From positions 101,002-165,001 of the forward strand of contig JAWRYS010000704.1 in NCBI GenBank assembly GCA_034769895.1: a DNA stretch of 64,000 bases, given 5' to 3'. The notes beneath the pieces were generated by a model. That model saw only the letters and a list, made by a program, of their open reading frames with translations. It was not told the DNA's origin and did not search any database. This document shows, piece after piece, positions 12,256 to 22,654 of this stretch (positions are counted from its first letter, which is position 1; each line of letters starts with the position of its first letter). This stretch comes from Magicicada septendecula (taxonomy: Eukaryota; Arthropoda; Insecta; Hemiptera; Cicadidae). The position numbers and the translations under genes are program-made.

Positions 12256-12853
12256 TTCAAATAAAAATCTATGCTTTTTACATGTTTGTAATAGTTCAAA
12301 TAATTGGGGATGAATAATAAATAAAAATAATTAAAGAGAAAAATAATAGGCCTATACCCCGATACTTTACTCACTTACGGAAGATTCTGAAAAACCAAAA
12401 GCCCTTGGGTGACCACCACATTTTGACAGGCAGAATGTGGAAACCTCAACACTGTACCCAAGAAAATAATTTAAATACATCTAACTTCCCCGTATCAGAA
12501 TTTCCAGGACCGTTGACAAACTCGTTGATAATAGGTTAGGTAAAGGCGAGGTGACGTTAAAATAATTTAACTCACATTCATAATTAACTAAATCTGTTAA
12601 TTATTATTTATTATTATAAAGTGTTTTGAACAAACATACATAAAACCACCCTTTAACAAAAACAGAAACCTCTGTAAATCTATGTCAGGTTTGTTTACTC
12701 CCAGTGAAAGTTTAAATTAGTATTCCCAAAGAGAGATAGGCCTATAAATTCTCTTTTCTTTTAAACAGTAAAAGCTTAATAAAATCACAGTGTAAAGTAA
12801 CACTGTTAATACTTTTAGATTCAATTTATTTTTTATAACAAATTATACAGGTA
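12256..12853. other. AT-rich non-coding stretch
   Basis: Nothing recognised. Confidence 0.5.
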
Positions 12854-13000
12854 CAGTAAAACCTCTCTAGTCCGACCCCCGGCTGGTCCGACCACGGCTC
12901 AGGCACCGACTTGTTGATGACTCACCAGCTTGTTTACATACCTGTCAGTTGTTTTGCTGCCTCAGTGAGCCGGCATCTAGTGTCTAGTGCGCAGTGTTGC
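12854..13000 (+). mobile_element. Possible pogo/Tigger-like terminal fragment
   Basis: A TA dinucleotide at 12852-12853 is followed by CAGTAAAACCTCTCTAGTCC, which resembles the CAGT-initiated termini of pogo/Tigger elements inserted at TA. The following sequence is GC-rich relative to its surroundings. I see no matching right end and no transposase, so this is a terminal fragment at most. The right limit is arbitrary. Confidence 0.4.
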
Positions 13001-13005
13001 CAGGT

Positions 13006-13023
13006 CTTCCGAAATTTCGGAAG
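13006..13023. repeat. 18-bp perfect palindrome
   Basis: CTTCCGAAATTTCGGAAG is its own reverse complement. Related CTTCCGAA/ATTCCGA motifs recur nearby, at about 13026 and 13074. Function unknown. Confidence 0.6.
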
Positions 13024-13582
13024 TCATTCCGATTTTTTTTTAATGTTCCATAAAATACGAAATTTGGTGTAAATCTTCCGAATTTTTTCCTAGTCTCGTT
13101 TCAGTGCTATGTCGCATTTCTAGAGTTTTGTTTTTGCGTACGATATGACGTCAAATCTGGTGTTTCATTGCAACCGCAATTATAATTGCTTTCAATAAAG
13201 TTTATAAGAGGTCTTGTCAAAAATTATAGTTCCTTCCTTCTGTCACAAACAATAATTATGACCACCCATACACAATGATGTAATAAGCATTTTGTAATAT
13301 CCACATATTGTATCATACTGCTATTCAAATAAGAGTGACTAATCGTTATAGTTTAGTCTCAAGCTGACAGAATCGCTCTACATGACTGCACCTGAATAAA
13401 CAGATACTGTAATGTCTAGCCTACACCAGGTTATAATAATAATAATACATTAATATTGTCTCTCCGGTTCTTTACGGATAGTTTACATCTGCTTGTTTTT
13501 TAAACACAAAGACACACACAATCATTTCGCGTACGAGGCTGTTATTAATGTTACTTATTCAAACAAATTAAGATGCCAGAGC
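13024..13582. other. Non-coding stretch
   Basis: No gene recognised. ATA-rich simple sequence lies at about 13434-13448. Confidence 0.45.
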
Positions 13583-13631
13583 AGTGGCGGCGATAAGGCC
13601 CCCGCAGACCCCGCGGCGCGGGGGGGCCCCA
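13583..13631 (+). repeat. GC-rich hAT-type terminus
   Basis: CAGTGGCGG opens a very GC-rich block that contains CCCCGCGGCGCGGGG, able to form a strong hairpin. CAGTGGCG-type ends with such GC-rich stems are seen in hAT elements whose transposases resemble ZMYM1. The matching opposite end is not present before the LTR array begins. Confidence 0.55.
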
Positions 13632-14345
13632 GTTGGCCCAGTATGGGACATAACTTGTAACATGAAAAATAAGCGTAAACGAGTTGTAAAACGGTTCTTT
13701 GTTGAATCATCAGTTGACCACAGAATTGACGACCCAGTGAAATCATTTGAAGTAAAAGTTTTCAATGCAACACTAGATATTGTAATAGCTCAGCTACAAA
13801 TGAGATTCGAAGGATTGCGTTGCATTGATGATAGGTTTTCATTCCTGACGCCTCAGAATTTAGTAAACTTCTCACAAGAGACAATAGTGGAGAAAAGTAA
13901 GGCTCTGGTAAATGTGTATCCTGGTGACCTTTCCACATCACTGCCTGACCAAGTAATATCCTTCAAAGCTGATGGCCAAAGAAACTGTATACAAGAAAAG
14001 AATTCGAGAAATGATGAATTTACTGGTTGAAGAAAACAGCTGCCTTATGAGTTGCCTCCCAGACTTAACTACAGCTTTGCAGCTTTATTTAACCATACCT
14101 GTCACAACAGCTACAGCAGAAAGAAGCTTTTCAAAGTTGTCTTGATTGTACATCTCTTCTTAGTAAAGCTTTTCAAAACTTAAATTAATTAAGTCATACT
14201 TAAGAAGTACCATGGCCAAACTCGGTTGAGTGACTTGGCACCGTTAAGCACTGAGCATGAAGAGACACAGAAAACTAATATCAACGAAGTGGTTGAAAAG
14301 TTCTTAGCTATTAAAAAAAGAAGACTAGGCTTAGGAAAACAGTGA
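13632..14345 (+). pseudogene. hAT transposase C-terminal remnant (ZMYM1-like)
   Basis: Directly after the terminus, a frame to 14030 includes KRKRVVKRFFVESSVD, FNATLDIVIAQLQMRF and VYPGDLSTSLPDQVISFKA, the pattern of the C-terminal half of hAT transposases annotated as ZMYM1-like. After a frame change the hAT dimerisation region follows: LPDLTTALQLYLTIPVTTAT, AERSFSKLS, a stop, then about TRLSDLAPLSTEHE and KFLAIKKRRLG. The N-terminal part, including the BED/TTF-type zinc finger and the first catalytic residues, is missing, so the copy is internally deleted as well as frame-broken. The array of LTR elements starts 29 bases further on and may have interrupted this element. Confidence 0.75.
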
Positions 14346-14373
14346 ACTTTGGTTGATCCTCATCTGTAAATAT

Positions 14374-16995
14374 TGTACTTAAACCGGGGTGTAGCCGCTA
14401 CTGTTCAAGCCACGGGATGAAAGCCAATTTGTACTTAAACGGGTTTCCTCTCCTTAAAACCCCACTGTTGTATTTGTCAATTTGTTTTGTATTACTTTAA
14501 TTATATAAATCTCGGAGATATTTGGAGTTGTGGAATATATGGATGTAATTAACTAATATTAACTTAACTCTTTAATAATTATCAGTGTTAGTGTGCCTAG
14601 AACTTAAACAACTTAATCGTTATTCTACAATTTCATCCAACCCTATTATACCTTGAAGAGAGATCTGTCTAAATTCGTAATTTTACGCTCCCTCTTTGGT
14701 GTCGGATAATTCCGCTATAAGCGCTGCAGTATCGGCTCAACGAAACTTATAGGTTATTTCGATGTTTATATTAACCATTTATTCTATACTTATTCAGTTA
14801 CTTTTTGTTCCCAGTTCACTAACCATACTCCAAATAACAAGATTTGACAAATATATAAAGGTTCTTTATTTGTTTACTTGATTCACATTAAATAAGATAT
14901 GTGCTAATTAACATATGCTTGGACTATAGACTTCAGTTATCGATTGTTGATTATTTTAATCCTTTATTTATATTTGGTTATATATTATGTTTTGATTTGT
15001 ATTTAATTTATTTCAGGGTGTGAAGGTTCTTGTAACTGTGGGGAAGACTAAAAATACATAGATAAGAATGCAAGATTTACAATATTTATGTGTTGTGTAT
15101 TTAGTATGATTAATATAATATAATTTACCAGACTCGAACGAAGCAAATCGTGTAGGCGGTTGATCGCTAAATTTACTGTTTTGAATGGTTATGCAGTACG
15201 GTTTTCTGTCTTCGGTTTAATAAAAGTAATTCTTGTCCTGTCCACTTCGGAATACAGCTTCTTGATTGATTTACAGCTCGATTGATGTTTCTTCTGCACC
15301 GCCAGGATCCAAATAAGTTCTTCCTTCGGTTGAAGCAATTAGTGTTGTTCCGTGTATTTGCAAGGTTATAATTTCTGGTGTTGTGATTATTATGAGTTGT
15401 GTTACTGTTAATTCTTTCTATTTCTTTAATATCTCATCAATTCCCTTCGGATATGGGACAGTCCAAGTTCTTTCTTGTAGACTTCAATTATTTACTCTCT
15501 ATTATCATTTCATATTGTAGTGTTATTTTTGTTTATCTGTATTGGTAGTAGACGTAAATATTTTCATTAGAATTTTGTATTTTTATAATAGTATCTGGTA
15601 ATTTCGAATATTACAATTAAATAGATTATTCTTGGGTTTTTAATCTCATCACTTTCAGTTTATTCAAAGCAATTCTTGTCTTGTCCAAAATCAACAACTT
15701 CTTGTTCTTATTTTTCGTCCCTAGCAACATATAATAATTTCTGCCTTCCACATGTTTTGACTATATAGTGTTTCTTTCATATATTTTTTATCTATTCTTT
15801 ATCAATTTGCTGTCCTATCGGGATGTAACTTTACCGATAGTTGGTTTATTACTTTATACACATATTCTACTGATTTTTTGATATAAGTCCGCTTTTTTTC
15901 TTTTTTATTATATTTAATCCACCTTCGATATTATATTTTACCAATCGATATTATGGCATTATGGTATTATTATAATTTGTATAAATTTTATTAAATATTA
16001 TTATTAATTTAATGTTTTTCTTTTTTTTTCTAGCTCTTCATAGCGTATTTATTAATTATTATTAATTGATGCACCTAATCTTTATGTTATTAGTGTTTAT
16101 ATAGTATTTTTGCCTGTTAGGCCTTTTATTGTAAACTGATCTACCTGTGGTTATGCCTGTTATGCATCTATAGTCTTTTATATAAATTCATACATACAAT
16201 CAAATCTTAATTATTAGCACTTATATAAACAATTATTTTTCTATATCTAATAACAATTTTATCTTGATCTCTTGATCACATACAACAGAATTCGAATTTA
16301 CGAACATTGATTAACTGCCTCACACTTCATTCTACGACAGTCATTGAATAATACAACTTGTTTCATTATTTTTCATTAACTCAACACATATTTGATATAA
16401 CATCACATAAACTTTATCATAACATTTTTGTCATAAAATAATACTTCTTAACACAAAATTCTTATTTGTTATTACCATAAATTAAGTCATTGTTCATTTT
16501 TTTTGTTTTGCTTTTCATTAAACATATATCATTAGCTATTATTTATCTTACAGGTTCGTTTATTCTAGTCAACACTACCTTGCATCCTTATTTAATTTTG
16601 TCTATGATTATAATTGTAATTATTGGATCTCTGTTCTATTATGGGGTTAAATATCAATTTGTTTATTATTCTGTGAATCTTCTTTTATGTAACATGAATG
16701 CTAGCATTTCTGTTGCGTTACATATGCTTCCCTCCTAAAAAAGTTTAGTTTACCTGAATGAAGTTTAGGTCAAATAAACTTGTCTTTTTCACATGCCTTT
16801 TCTTCATTTCATGGTTAATGGTTGACGATGGGATTCTCAATGTAACTTCATTAGACTAGTATTAATATTTTTTTTTATTTAATAACATTTCATCATTTTA
16901 ATTAACATTCTTGATCATTTTATTTCTGTAAACCTTACTTGTTGGTAGTTGGCTACACTATTCACTGATACACTAGTTTTACATCTCTTCTATTT
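14374..16995 (-). repeat. LTR of unit 1, outer part
   Basis: The part of the first LTR left of the nested insertion. TGTACTTAAAC recurs 56 bases in (14430), preceded by GCCAATT as at the LTR/primer-site border of the other units. In this minus-strand element it is the 3' LTR of the array edge. The last four bases are one copy of the ATTT target duplication. Confidence 0.75.
16992..16995. repeat. Target duplication ATTT, left
   Basis: Comparison with uninterrupted units (for example 30959-30966) shows the host site as CTATTTATAA. ATTT is doubled, here and at 24839-24842, around the nested element. Four bases is usual for many Ty3/gypsy elements. Confidence 0.85.
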
Positions 16996-19179
16996 TTTAA
17001 CAATAAACGAGTTGTACCCGTTTACGCCCAGCGATGGACGCCAATTTAACAATAAATTTTGTTATTATCTATTTAATGTCCCGCGTGTGGACGCCAATTT
17101 AACATTAATTACTGTGTATTCTCTTTATCTCAGGGTTAAAATAATAAATGCTCATTTCTACTGATAACTCTTAAATTTATTCACATTAGTTTGCTATTAC
17201 TTGTAAATATTAAGATAGCACAAAATTCTACGTACTCATTAGTACTTGTAAATATATAAAATTAACACATTACCAAAATTTAATACTCATGGCTAAATCG
17301 TAAATATCAAACAATAATACATTAATAAAATTGAATACTCATTAAATTGTAACTATCAAATACTCATTAAATTGTAAATATCAAAATAATACATTAATAA
17401 AATTAGTTATCCAAACTCAATCTAATGGTTGCATATTCATGATCATTCATCAATTGCGTTTAGTACTTAAGTAACTTATAATGTTTAGCTTCATCTTATA
17501 AATTCTTAATATGAATATCTCTTAAGTTGTTACTATATTTTGTAATTACGGATTCATTTAGAACTTGGAAATAAACATTACTCCAAACTGATAAACAATG
17601 ATAATTTTACTTCTACACAAACTTTAGAATCGATTTCTTTAATTCCTTTGCGATTACTTTATTGAATTTTATTGTGTGTGGATTCTTTGAGATGACAGAC
17701 AGTGGATCTAAATTAATTAAGACATGTTTTACTATACTTGGTATTCGAATATCCAATCACTCGGTAGTTGCGGTGATGTTGATGAAGGTCTCATGTCGCT
17801 CGTTCCAGAGTCGTGCAGATAACTCCTCCAGATGATAGATGGCACTGGATGAATTCCACGATGTCACTCACAGACACTTCACTCACCAACTCCACGCATT
17901 CGGATTATAATTTATGAATAAAAGTTAGCGTTGTACACCGACATCGTAAATTATTTCAAATCTGAATTATTATTACGCACCTTTGTTGCGGTATGTCTGG
18001 TTATTAAGTGTTCATGAATGTAATTTGTGTTGTTAATCGTTCTTAAAAGTTATTGTTGTAAAGTGTTTTTATACACTGAAATTACATTATTGTCTGATAA
18101 CTATTTGTTTCAGTTAATGTTCACTGGTAGGCTAATAGTGTGACTCTACTTCATAGTTCGTTCGCTTGTAATGACTGTATTAATTTTTGTTCTAAGTTCG
18201 AAAACTACCTTCTCACAGTGTGTATCGAATTATTCTAAGTTCGATAAAATGCTAATTTCTCTCGTCACGGACTTTACTCCGATCACGTCCGAAATTTTGT
18301 TAGAACTCCTCTCGCGTCCGTATTTTAGTTAGAACTCCATGAGCGCGTTCCTGTCTCCTTCCTATATTTTCCTTACCAAATCTCCCACCAGACTTCTGAT
18401 TCCAACGACGCCGTGTCCTTATTGGTTTCATATTTTTCCCTCCAAGTCCAAATACCACCTATTTTGTCAAAGGCGTTCTCTGATAGGGCTTCTGGTTCCC
18501 CACCAGATTCTTCCCTTGCTTCGTATTTTGAGGTCGTCGACATTTCCAGACAACGCAGCAATAAATTGTATCTGTCGTTTTTTTCTAAAATCTTCAGTGA
18601 CAACTCTGAGTTTCTCTTCCATTTTCATTGTTTCTTAACTTCGTCGCTCTGCCGTTATTATCTATTGTTGTTCAAGGGCCTCGCCTACCCTTCTTTGAAA
18701 GTTGGTTTTTTCTTTTAATTGCCAGGCAACACCCCATCCTTGAGTTTGGACGTACTCTCTGCGCTATCGTTTCCAAGTAAGGTCAAAACCCTGTCATCGA
18801 CCGCTGGAGTCCTTCAAATCAATCCACCCTTCGTCGCTTTCTCCTGACAGCTGGCGTACACATGTATGCTTGACCATTGTTAAGCCTTTTCTCCTTTAAT
18901 GGCTCTGTACACATTGTATGTAGTTTTCTATGGAATCAATGTGTTTTCACAAAAACTGGTGTTCTACGTACCGGGAGCATTGAACTCTGTTCACAGGGTA
19001 GGCGTTGTAGCAGCCTAAGAAATTTATGACCTGTCCGTCACTACAGCGTGCTTGTTCGTTCCCCTATTGTCCCTTACAAAATATGTTTTCCACACATACA
19101 CCCTTCGTTATTGCTTTCAGCGACATTCCTTACTGCAAATTATAAAATAAAACTTTTCGAAATTTTTGTGTGTGTTATA
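16996..19179 (-). repeat. LTR (3') of the RRM-bearing element
   Basis: 2184 bp, with ends TTTAAC and GTTATA on the plus strand, near-inverted termini rather than TG/CA. The end motif is repeated inside the LTR at about 17045 and 17098, each time preceded by CGCCAA. Plus-strand open frames inside it are not conserved coding sequence. The adjoining internal sequence, read on the minus strand, is TTTGGGGACAA, a plausible polypurine tract. Confidence 0.9.
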
Positions 19180-21109
19180 TTGTCCCCAAATTTTGTCAAT
19201 TTGGATGGACTCTGTACATCCAAAATTGATCCAAAATTTTGCGCCCTTTCAGTAAGGTTTAAATGCCAAAATCTGCTTCCCAATATGTGTACTTTGTGTT
19301 GCCTTGTAGTGGCTCGTTCTTCATTGGACCTAGTATAGTGTTGTTTACATTTCGTCGTTGACCTAGTCTCAGCGTAACAGAAAAAGGTTCGTTACATAAT
19401 GGTAAACACACCCCATCCCCTCTAAGTACTTTCGCTTTCTACGCCCTAAATGAATCCGTTTTTCTTTCACTCTAATTAACATGGTATTATATTTACAAAT
19501 GTATATTTAGTCAAAATCTTAAATTAAATTTGTAATTCTCCTTAACTATTCTTCATATAATATTTCAATATCTACAAAATTCAATTTCATAAATTATTCG
19601 ATACTGGTATTAATATTTCTTGCCTTTAGGATTAATTTTCTTTGTATCCTTTAATACATCTAATTTTTATGTCACAACTTACTAAAATATGCATCAATAT
19701 CTCCAAATTAATTGGCTTTAAAAAAAAAAACTTACCACATATATATAGAATTCTTAGTGACCATCATACTTTCTATCATCACTAAATTATAAACAGCACA
19801 TTGGTATTAATAATAATAATACGTATTTCTATATCCTAATTCACTATAGTTTTCTAACCTATTTTATTATTACTGTCTCTGGTTAGTCCATATTTTCTGG
19901 TATCTCGCTAGCATTTTCAAAAAAAAAAAACATTTTTCTTTTCTATTTACTAACATCTTGGAACACAATTATATTATACAGTCTTATACTAAGCTTGTAA
20001 GTTGTCCTTACGTAAACATGATCTTAAATACATACAACTTGAATATTTCTCTCACAATTCTATTAATTGTCTTCACATATATACCATTTAAACATTTACC
20101 CTTCTATCTTCTTCACTCTTATTGACATCTATTATCATTAATTGTTTTATTCATAATCATTAACATGACATTTATTGACTATGACAACTAATCATTAAAA
20201 TAATTCATTTTATACACTTGCTTTCTTATTTCTATTTTCTTTTATCTCGTGTTACTACTAAGACATTTCATTAATTGTTCTAGCAAATTTTAATAATTCT
20301 TTTACATTTTTGATAGGCCCCCCCCTAAGCTTCTGAATGATATTTCTATTTTATACAAGGCAATTTCAAACGATCTACCTACCAGGCATCTGGACATTAT
20401 TACATAACCCCATATAACCCCGTACCCCTTTACTTGCAGTTCCCAGAGATTGGATATCGGTGCTTTGGGTATCTTCTTAATAATCCCATTCCAAGCATTC
20501 CTTAATCACAGCTACTTCAGCCTTCTGGTGCCTTTTGGTCGAGGAAATCCCTTTTTTTTTTTTTTTTTTTCGGGTTCATCATGTTGTCATGCCCTGGTGG
20601 TGCTTTTGTTTCAATCCATATCACTTATTTCCTGGGTATGCATACCTCTCATTTGTTTATCCATTCGTGACCTTCATTCCTTAATGATCAATTTCCTTCT
20701 GCTCCTTCGTATAACTCATCTTACTATTTAATTCGCTATTAATTTTCTTCATTAATATTCCGTACTTTCACGGCAATGTTTTTATTTACCATTTATTTAA
20801 TTTTATTCATATTATATTCATATCTATTTATTTTCTTCGGTTAATGTAATCTTACACAACCAGTCTTATCTAAGGTATTTTACCCAATATTATCTAACTT
20901 AATTATTAAATTTTCGGATATTCTTAAGATTGTTTTCTTTAATCCGTTACATTTTATTACTTTTAATTTTCTATTTGTGGAGGCATAGTTGTACGTTTTG
21001 TTAAGTGAGTTCCGTTACAACACATTTTGTTGGTAATTAGTAAGGGTATTGGATTCGTGAGTTTCGTTTCACACTTACCCTGCAGTGGGCCGTTGACATT
21101 TAAAGAAAT
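19180..21109 (-). other. 3' non-coding region of the RRM-bearing element
   Basis: About 1.9 kb of AT-rich sequence without recognisable coding, between the RRM frame and the 3' LTR. It holds a T run near 20552-20570, and a short stretch at 21100-21116 that repeats an LTR motif (AGAAATTTATGACCT, also at about 19018). No RT or integrase motif is visible in any frame. A TC-rich run abuts the end of the RRM frame. Confidence 0.6.
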
Positions 21110-22135
21110 TTATGACCTCTCTCTCTCTCTTTCTTTTATGATAGTGTTGAAAGTGGTTCTCCTCATCCTTTTTCGACAACTTTCCCCGGTCATATTACCA
21201 TTATTTATGTACGCGCTGGGTTTTTTTTTTTGTCGTCTCTTCTTTTCAACCCTCTGACAAATACGTTCTTTGACAGCTTGTGGCGTTTTAATTATTTTCG
21301 TTTTCCTGTCCGCGTACTCACATAATGATGTTTTGTTTTCAAGACTTCTAAGACATCTCATCTCCATCGCTTGAAATCTTCCTTTCGTTCTCATACCAAT
21401 CTTCACAATATTCTTGAATAGTCCAGTAAATTTCATCCTTTTCTTCTTTCGTGCTAACGCAGTTCGCCCTTGATACTCATCAGAACGGTTTTTCATCTTC
21501 TTAATCTCAGGTTTGGTTTCAAAATTTTTACGTACTTCCCCAGTCCTACTTCTAAATTTTCTATCAGTACTGGTAATATTAACTGTAGTATTCAATTTGT
21601 TCTTTTTAATTCTCTGCTTTTCTTCAGCTTCCGTGTTAGCTAACTCAATTCTCAGGTGGTAACCCTCATACACATTACCATTTGCTTCCAAAGCACGATA
21701 TGCACTATTTTCATCAGTAAAACGTACATATGCATGGATATTTGTTCTGTCTTTATGAAACTCTTTCTTAATGATAGTACGTCTTTTGGGAAATCGTGGA
21801 TCAGATACTGCAGCATATTGCAATCTCGTGTTTACAATCGTACCAAACTTTCTGAAATATTTGATAATTTTCTTTTTTGTAATTGTGTTTGGTAAGTTGC
21901 CAACAAACACAGTACAAGTATCTTTATCACCTTCATATCTACCATTAATAATTGTAGATCTTTCTTTTGATCTTGAGATATGATGTTCAGACAATGCTTT
22001 AGTTGTTAAAGATTGATACTCGGTGTCAATTTGATCCATAGTATTTCCATCTAATTTGTTTTCTTCCATTTTTTCTGATTGTTTTTGTAAATCAGTATCC
22101 ACCTGGTGGTTTTGTCCTCGTAAATCTCTTCTCAT
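21110..22135 (-). CDS. Captured RBM34-like RRM open frame in LTR element
   Basis: A 341-codon open frame. Residues about 74-167 form an RNA-recognition motif: RNP2 in TVFVGNLPNTITKKKI, a helix with IIKYFRKFGTI, an extended basic loop with SDPRFPKRRTIIKKEFH, then RNP1 as NIHAYVRF and the end GYHLRIELAN. The long loop between strand 2 and RNP1, with KDRTNIHAYV, is the hallmark I know from the first RRM of RBM34/Nop12, nucleolar proteins of large-subunit rRNA processing. The C-terminal half is very basic and includes RTALARKKKRMKFTG, fitting a nucleolar tail. RBM34 has two RRMs; I recognise one here. Residues 1-70 look like Gag-type coiled coil rather than host protein. The absence of introns fits capture from mRNA. 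The end of the frame runs into a GA repeat. Whether a protein is made is unknown. Alternative: an unrelated RRM-bearing Gag. Confidence 0.72.
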   Translation of the reverse strand: MRRDLRGQNHQVDTDLQKQSEKMEENKLDGNTMDQIDTEYQSLTTKALSEHHISRSKERSTIINGRYEGDKDTCTVFVGNLPNTITKKKIIKYFRKFGTIVNTRLQYAAVSDPRFPKRRTIIKKEFHKDRTNIHAYVRFTDENSAYRALEANGNVYEGYHLRIELANTEAEEKQRIKKNKLNTTVNITSTDRKFRSRTGEVRKNFETKPEIKKMKNRSDEYQGRTALARKKKRMKFTGLFKNIVKIGMRTKGRFQAMEMRCLRSLENKTSLCEYADRKTKIIKTPQAVKERICQRVEKKRRQKKKPSAYINNGNMTGESCRKRMRRTTFNTIIKERERERS

Positions 22136-22176
22136 TAACTCTATTTCTTTGTCTAATTTCTCAGCGAGTTGTTTAC

Positions 22177-22515
22177 CTATTTCTTCATTCTGTTTTTCGT
22201 TTCTTCAATTTTCCTTATTGTCTCTTCATGTTGCATTTTTGATTCTTCATGTAATTTTTTCGTTTCTTCTTCTCTCTTCCTTTCCGATTCTTCAAATTGT
22301 TGTTTCATCCATGCCATTAACATTTGAAAATTTGCTTCAGATGACTGCGACTGTGATTGCGGTCCCCCGGCCCTAGTTCCTACACCGGTTGTTGAGCTTT
22401 CTTCATTCATTACGTTTCCGTCCTCAGGCTGCTCATAGCCCATCTGGTTATTGATATCAAACTCATTTGAATTCTCTCCACTAGATGCCATTTTAGCTTG
22501 ACTTCGGGTTATCAT
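22177..22515 (-). pseudogene. Gag-like N-terminal region of the RRM-bearing element
   Basis: The frame begins MITRSQAKMASSGEN, a start typical of insect Ty3/gypsy Gag proteins. It continues as an acidic, Gly/Ser-rich linker and then a charged coiled coil with MAWMKQQFEESERKREEE. It lies about 140 bases inside the primer-site end of the LTR, where gag should start. No capsid domain follows; the RRM frame takes that place. The coding region is not one continuous frame (about one break). Retained gag 5' sequence may matter for RNA packaging, as in other defective retroelements; that is an inference. Confidence 0.65.
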
Positions 22516-22633
22516 TCAGAGACTTAGAGACCGATATACGACAATAATAATATAGCTTAAGCTACTTACATGTACTTATTTTAAACTTATTGCTAGCCAC
22601 TGTCTGTCACTGCCCTAGCTTACTATTTTATCA

Positions 22634-22654
22634 AGCCGTGCGGTGCGGCGCCAA
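22634..22654 (-). promoter_or_regulatory. Primer-binding site of the RRM-bearing element
   Basis: Read on the minus strand, the LTR end GTTAAA is followed by TTGGCGCCGCACCGCACGG. TGG at the LTR edge is the normal start of a tRNA-primed site. I cannot name the tRNA from memory. It is not the same as the array's site beyond TGGCGC. Confidence 0.6.

Noticed and set aside
15120-15190. tRNA-like stretch with ACTCGAACGAAGC
   Set aside because: No cloverleaf or A/B box pair could be placed; it is part of the LTR.
18339-18718. Paired plus-strand frames of about 100 codons, repeated at 23998-24377
   Set aside because: They are in the two LTRs of the RRM-bearing element, so the repetition is explained by LTR identity.
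21110-22135. Intact host RBM34 gene
   Set aside because: It sits exactly between matching LTRs with a Gag-type start and only one RRM is recognised, so it is better explained as cargo of the element.
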